Assembly: GCA_026027325.1 (NCBI GenBank)
Contig: JAMSLZ010000009.1
Coordinates: forward strand, 1,054,001 to 1,118,000
Source: Actinomucor elegans
Lineage: Eukaryota; Mucoromycota; Mucoromycetes; Mucorales; Mucoraceae
Reading direction: 5' to 3'
DNA length: 64,000 nucleotides
The translations under genes and the position numbers were made by a program. The notes beneath the pieces are model-generated. The model ran no database searches and was not told the origin of the DNA. It saw only the letters and a program-made list of their open reading frames with translations. Every line of letters starts with the position of its first letter. Positions within the stretch are counted from its first letter, which is position 1. This document shows positions 59,986 through 64,000 of the stretch, piece after piece.

Positions 59986-60870
59986 GATAAAGAGAAAAAG
60001 TGAAAAAAGAGATGTATATTGTTTGAATGCACTTTCGTTTTGAAGGCTAGTTATATATCCCTTTTGATGTTTGCCTCTTTGAACCCCTATTATGCTTTCT
60101 TCTTCTTTCTTGCTCCTTACATGAGTTGGCCACCTCTTCTCCTATTATAATAGTTTATCCAAGTTTTTTTTCTTTCCTTCAATCATTGCCAGCCAATAAA
60201 ACCTGTATAACGTAACGGCCAATGAGTTACCGCGGACGAATAAGACAGTCGGAGTACGCCGGGTTGGTATGTTGGATGTGGGGTATTCTTACCAAGAATA
60301 ACAACAATCAAAAAAAAAAAAAAAAAAAAAAAAAAGGCTTCATGAAAAAGGAGAGAAGGGAAGATGTCTGTTGATGCCGGCTGTTGTGTAAGGTTTATTT
60401 ATTAAAACAGAACCTTGCATGTTATAGGTAAACAAATAAGCAAGGCCTTTGGGATGGGATAGGTTTTACATATGAAATCCAAAGACCAAAGCTTTTGGAG
60501 TGACGATGCGCTTCTTGAATCGCTGCGTGGGAACTTTGGGTCTAAAAAAGATCCCTCAGCCTTTATTCATTTCATTACACGTTTCTATGATCATGACGCG
60601 TGTCATAGTTTAAAAGAAGTCAACTAACGCGTTCTAAAGAAGTGCACTAAATACCAACTGAACAAATGACAGATAGAAGCTGCCTTGTAAATTATTCAAC
60701 TGAGTTTATAGCAAATGATGGTGGGACACCCTACCCCGCCCGAGTTATTATTATAGTGTGTCCTCCCCGCATTTTACGGAAAAAATAAAACATTTAAATA
60801 GTCTGATGATAAAGATGCCTTTCTCTTTTTTTCTTGTTTTTATATTTCTTTTTACATAAATATACATAAA
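59986..60870. promoter_or_regulatory. Divergent intergenic region (DDHD lipase / FBPase)
   Basis: 885 bp between divergent ATGs. It contains a CCAAT (60218-60223 region), a 26-A run (60310-60335) and two CCCCGC motifs close to the FBPase side. Confidence 0.55.
60734..60770 (+). promoter_or_regulatory. Two CCCCGC (Mig1/CreA-type) motifs upstream of FBPase
   Basis: CCCCGC occurs at 60734-60739 and 60765-60770, about 100-137 bp before the ATG. The complement GCGGGG fits the SYGGRG consensus of Mig1/CreA glucose repressors. In an AT-rich region two copies 31 bp apart are unlikely by chance; glucose repression of FBPase genes is established in yeast. Binding here is inferred. Confidence 0.4.
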
Positions 60871-62014
60871 ATGTCTGCTGGAAAGTTTGATGCTATTAAA
60901 GTCGGTACTGGTGAAGATCTTGTTACCTTGACTCGTTGGGTTATTGCTCAACAACAGGTACGAATTACGCGTCATGGATGATAAGCGTGCACTATGATTA
61001 ATGAACAATGTAGGAAGCACCCGAAGCCACTGGTGATCTCACCCTTCTCTTGACCGCTATTCAATTCGGTTGTAAGTTTGTCGCTTCCAAAGTCAAACAA
61101 GCTGGTTTGGTCAACTTGTAAGTTTTACCATTCTACAAGTATAGAGAGAGAAAGAGAGGCTGATATTTGTTTTAAAAAACAAAGGTTGGGTTTGACTGGT
61201 ACTGCTAACGTTCAAGGTGAAGACGTAAAGAAGCTCGATGTACTTGCCAATGATATCTTCCGTAATGCCCTCATCGCCTCTGGTAAGGCTTGTTTGCTTG
61301 TTTCTGAAGAAGATGAGAACGCCATGATCATCGAGAACCCTGACCAACGTGGTAAATACGTTGTTACCTTTGATCCTTTGGATGGTTCCTCCAACATTGA
61401 CTGTGGTGTTTCTATTGGTACGATCTTTGGTATCTTCAAAGTGGTATGTGCTGTATATAGATTATCAACATTGTGTCTTGATTTATTCATCCGTGTTCTT
61501 TTGTCTTTGTAGAAAGATGAGGCCAACCCTCAGATCAGCGATTGTATTCGTAGTGGTCGTGAATTGATCGCTGCCGGTTACTGTATGTACGGTTCTTACT
61601 GTGAACTTATCTTGGTAATGTATTCTCGTAAAGGCTCTTGATGTATATACTAAACGTAACTATAGTCTGTTGGCAACGGTGTCAACGGTTTTACTCTGGA
61701 TCCCTCTATCGGTGAATTCATCATGACACATCCCAAGGTAAAGTATTATATATGAGCTTCATGGCTCGCTCGGGTCGTCTCGGACACTGGAATGTGATTA
61801 ACACTCTATCAAATAGATCACTTTGCCTACTCGTGGTAAGATCTACTCTATCAACGAAGGAAACTACAAGTACTTTGATGAGCCCAGCAAGAAATATGTA
61901 GACCAAGTCAAGCAAAAGTACAGTGCTCGTTATGTTGGCTCCATGGTATCCGATATTCACCGAACCTTACTCTATGGTAAGTTGTGTTACACGAGTATTT
62001 ATGAGGTAGAAGAC

Positions 62015-62049
<35 letters not shown>

Positions 62050-62295
62050 ATATGCTAAGGTGGTATCTTTGGTTATCCTGCTGATTCCAAATCAAAGAAG
62101 GGAAAGCTTAGAATTCTGTATGAAGTCTTCCCTATGGCTTATTTGATTGAACAAGCCGGTGGTAAGGCCACAACAGGTACTAAAGACTGTTTGGATTTGG
62201 TACCCGAGCACATTCACGATCGCTCTGGTATCTGGCTCGGTTCAAAGGAAGATGTTGAGGATTTGGAAGCTCTTTACAAGCAGAAGAAGGCATAA
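60871..62295 (+). CDS. FBP1: Fructose-1,6-bisphosphatase
   Basis: Seven exons (60871-60957, 61014-61117, 61185-61443, 61513-61614, 61666-61737, 61817-61976, 62060-62295) give 339 residues, the normal class I length. Key motifs are intact: [20 protein letters not shown] (metal ligands), [20 protein letters not shown] (metal and phosphate binding), [31 protein letters not shown] and [20 protein letters not shown]. It hydrolyses fructose 1,6-bisphosphate to fructose 6-phosphate in gluconeogenesis and is cytosolic. It should be induced on non-sugar carbon sources; the promoter has two CCCCGC sites. Intron 6 contains an uninterrupted run of 30 T (62018-62047). The start follows a typical TATACATAAA leader. 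Confidence 0.97.
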
Positions 62296-62422
62296 ATTTG
62301 TAGTATAATAATCTAGTTTAAAAGGCGGGGTAACCACCATCCATTACCTTGTTTTTTGTATAATATATATAAAACCACATCATATATCATTTCTCAGTAT
62401 CCAAACTATGGCTTTTAGACGT

Positions 62423-62423
<1 letters not shown>

Positions 62424-62474
<51 letters not shown>
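62424..62474. repeat. T31-A20 palindromic homopolymer junction
   Basis: 31 T are followed directly by 20 A, about 130 bp beyond the FBPase stop. It is a perfect inverted repeat of at least 20 bp per arm. Confidence 0.9.
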
Positions 62475-62475
<1 letters not shown>

Positions 62476-63423
62476 GATGATGGCACGTTTTACAAAGAAA
62501 GTCTATAAGAATTATCACTTAATTGAAAATGCATAGTATGACAAAAAGAAATGAACGAAGCCTGCTTTATTGTATCAGCGAGCGCTTGCTTGTGTATTGA
62601 AAATAAATTCATCGCCAGTTATCATTGGATCAGTAACAATAGCACATGTCTCTTTCCCGATAACTGATAAGATGACAGAATGGATTGTGGAAGGGAGTCC
62701 TGCGTTGCTGCAGATCCATCATTGCACTTTATCAGCTTTAGGTTATACATGATATAATAGAAATAGCCAATATACAGTAGAGGGCACGAGCATATATGAT
62801 AATGAAAACGTACAAGCATGCGCAATGAAGCGTATGTATAAATATATTACATCAGCAGATGTATGTAAGTCTTGGATAGTTAGTAGAATCCTCTTCTGCT
62901 AAACACACCCAGGATTACACCTCGAACACGACGCATTTATCATCACGACCTTGTTGATCATTCGTTTGGATTAAAATCTAAGAATACGCCTGAAACAAAT
63001 AATGAATAAGTGCTTTAAAATTAATAAATTTCGGGTACTGATACCATATCTTGGGCTTATTCAGCATTATACAGAACTAATTCGAATGGTTTGCGGATAG
63101 GTCTGGCCCCTTTTCTTTGCGGCACTAGTTTCTCTTCAAGATCCAAAATATTCTGTAGAAGCATGGATAATGTGATACGAAAATGCACATATGGCTTACT
63201 GTGGATTATTTAAGGCAACTCTATCCTACTGCAATGAAAGGAGCGTCTAATACGTCATTCTAAACATAGGTTACGAGGGCCCTGCACAGTGTTGGACGAA
63301 AAACGGCTGAGCCTGCTGAAATCGAGTAGACATTATTTTGACGTGAAATGTATATCAATCGTTGTTAAGTGTTGATCATCGCAATGTCTTCAATGCAATG
63401 CTATCAAATAAAGGCTTTCAATA

Positions 63424-63485
63424 GAAGCTTGGCCAGTCATTCTGAACATGGATCATTAACCAGATACGATATTTGACCGAGATTG
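63424..63485 (-). repeat. Dispersed intergenic repeat copy
   Basis: Reverse strand reads CAATCTCGGTCAAATATCG, then TATCTGGTTAATG, then TTCAGAATGACTGGCCAA. Confidence 0.65.
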
Positions 63486-63623
63486 GTCAGATTTACCAAT
63501 CATTAGATCTAGATTACATGAATTGACAATCATTCGTTACTATTCGTTGATAAATAAAATCATTCTATCGTATCATCACTAAATAAACACTGTAGTAGAT
63601 GCAACCATTCATTTTGTGTATTG

Positions 63624-63672
63624 GTTACTGCCCATATGGGACGTTTGACCGAGATCGATGGAAAGATCCATT
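63624..63672 (-). repeat. Dispersed intergenic repeat copy
   Basis: Reverse strand reads TCGATCTCGGTCAAACGTC then CCATATGGGCAGTAA; head-box intact, core diverged. Confidence 0.55.
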
Positions 63673-63795
63673 GGACATAAAATCGAGACTGTATGAAAGG
63701 TCTATCATTGTACTACAGATCATTAGAACCACAATATTCCTACTTCATTTTTACACAAGAAGAGGTTTTTGTAGAATCAATTTTCTATTCTAGAT

Positions 63796-63845
63796 TAGAC
63801 CTACTAATCAAATGCTACATTTTGTCAAGATCTATAAGAGATCAG
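63796..63845 (-). repeat. Dispersed intergenic repeat, diverged copy
   Basis: Reverse strand reads GATCTTGACAAAATGTAGC then ATTTGATTAGTAG. Confidence 0.5.
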
Positions 63846-64000
63846 GAGAAATTCAAAAGAAAATGTTAGGGATCAAAGACGTTTTAAACCCCGCTCTATT
63901 TTCTTGCAAATGAAGAATTCACTTTAAACATAAGCTTAGCCAACATTATGTAGTCCAAGTCAATGGTAGTATGTTTATATATTTTTATCATCAAAAGAAT

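Larger units (their letters stand above)
62296..64000. other. Gene-poor right end
   Basis: No gene seen. It contains a T31/A20 junction (62424-62474) that could form a long A:T hairpin, and three dispersed repeat copies (about 63424-63485, 63624-63672, 63796-63845, all minus). Confidence 0.55.

Noticed and set aside
1..64000. tRNA, rRNA or CRISPR-like features
   Set aside because: No cloverleaf with T-loop GGTTCRA-type box, no 5S-like sequence and no regularly spaced direct repeats were found by reading; short RNAs could still be missed without a covariance search.

Overview
The window looks like nuclear DNA of a Mucoromycota (Mucorales-type) fungus. The genes are interrupted by many short introns (mostly 50-70 nt, GTAAGT/GTATGT donors and TAG acceptors). 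Intergenic DNA is very AT-rich and full of A/T homopolymers. The gene set is eukaryotic-fungal: an SRE/Fep1-type GATA factor with its cysteine-rich linker, an endopolyphosphatase, a DUF3712-like membrane protein, Zn2Cys6 and bHLH regulators, and the fungal complex I 21.3 kDa subunit. I saw no rRNA, tRNA, CRISPR array or prokaryotic operon.

Layout. 0-0.4 kb: 5' end of a regulator gene leaving the window. 0.4-6.3 kb: gene-poor. 6.3-12.4 kb (minus): HSF-type transcription factor and a P5B-type ATPase. 13.4-18.9 kb: syntaxin-18/Ufe1 SNARE, a CAP-Gly protein, a bHLH factor. 18.9-23.2 kb: gene-poor, with a decayed mobile-element-like reading frame bounded by ~120-bp inverted arms. 23.2-26.2 kb (plus): PQ-loop protein (SLC66A2-like) and endopolyphosphatase. 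26.6-31.7 kb (minus): a 1,657-residue membrane-anchored LEA/DUF3712-like protein built as an internal tandem duplication. 31.7-36.3 kb: gene-poor. 36.3-38.5 kb: complex I 21.3 kDa subunit and a divergent Nnf1/PMF1-like kinetochore protein. 39.7-42.7 kb: pyruvate dehydrogenase E2 facing an iron-regulatory GATA repressor. 43.9-45.1 kb: an unrecognised five-exon gene. 45.1-50.1 kb: gene-poor. 50.1-51.3 kb: bHLH factor. 53.8-55.7 kb: PEBP and Rab5-type GTPase from a shared 203-bp divergent promoter. 56.5-57.9 kb: Zn2Cys6 regulator. 58.1-60.0 kb: DDHD phospholipase. 60.9-62.3 kb: fructose-1,6-bisphosphatase. The rest is gene-poor.

The genes do not form a pathway cluster; they are a typical mixed fungal neighbourhood. 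Loose themes are endomembrane/vacuole function (P5B ATPase, SNARE, PQ-loop protein, endopolyphosphatase, Rab5, DDHD lipase), mitochondrial/central carbon metabolism (complex I subunit, PDH E2, FBPase) and transcription (HSF, two bHLH, GATA, Zn2Cys6). Splice models were checked by hand for frame closure; total coding lengths for most genes are exact multiples of three.

Most notable for a second look: a degenerate dispersed repeat (about 60-90 bp, around 20 copies, confined to gaps between genes); the inverted-arm element with three in-frame stops; a PDH E2 with no peripheral subunit-binding domain; a perfect ATCTGATAA site in the promoter of the SRE-type GATA gene; a 12-nt microexon; and a putative 29-nt intron.
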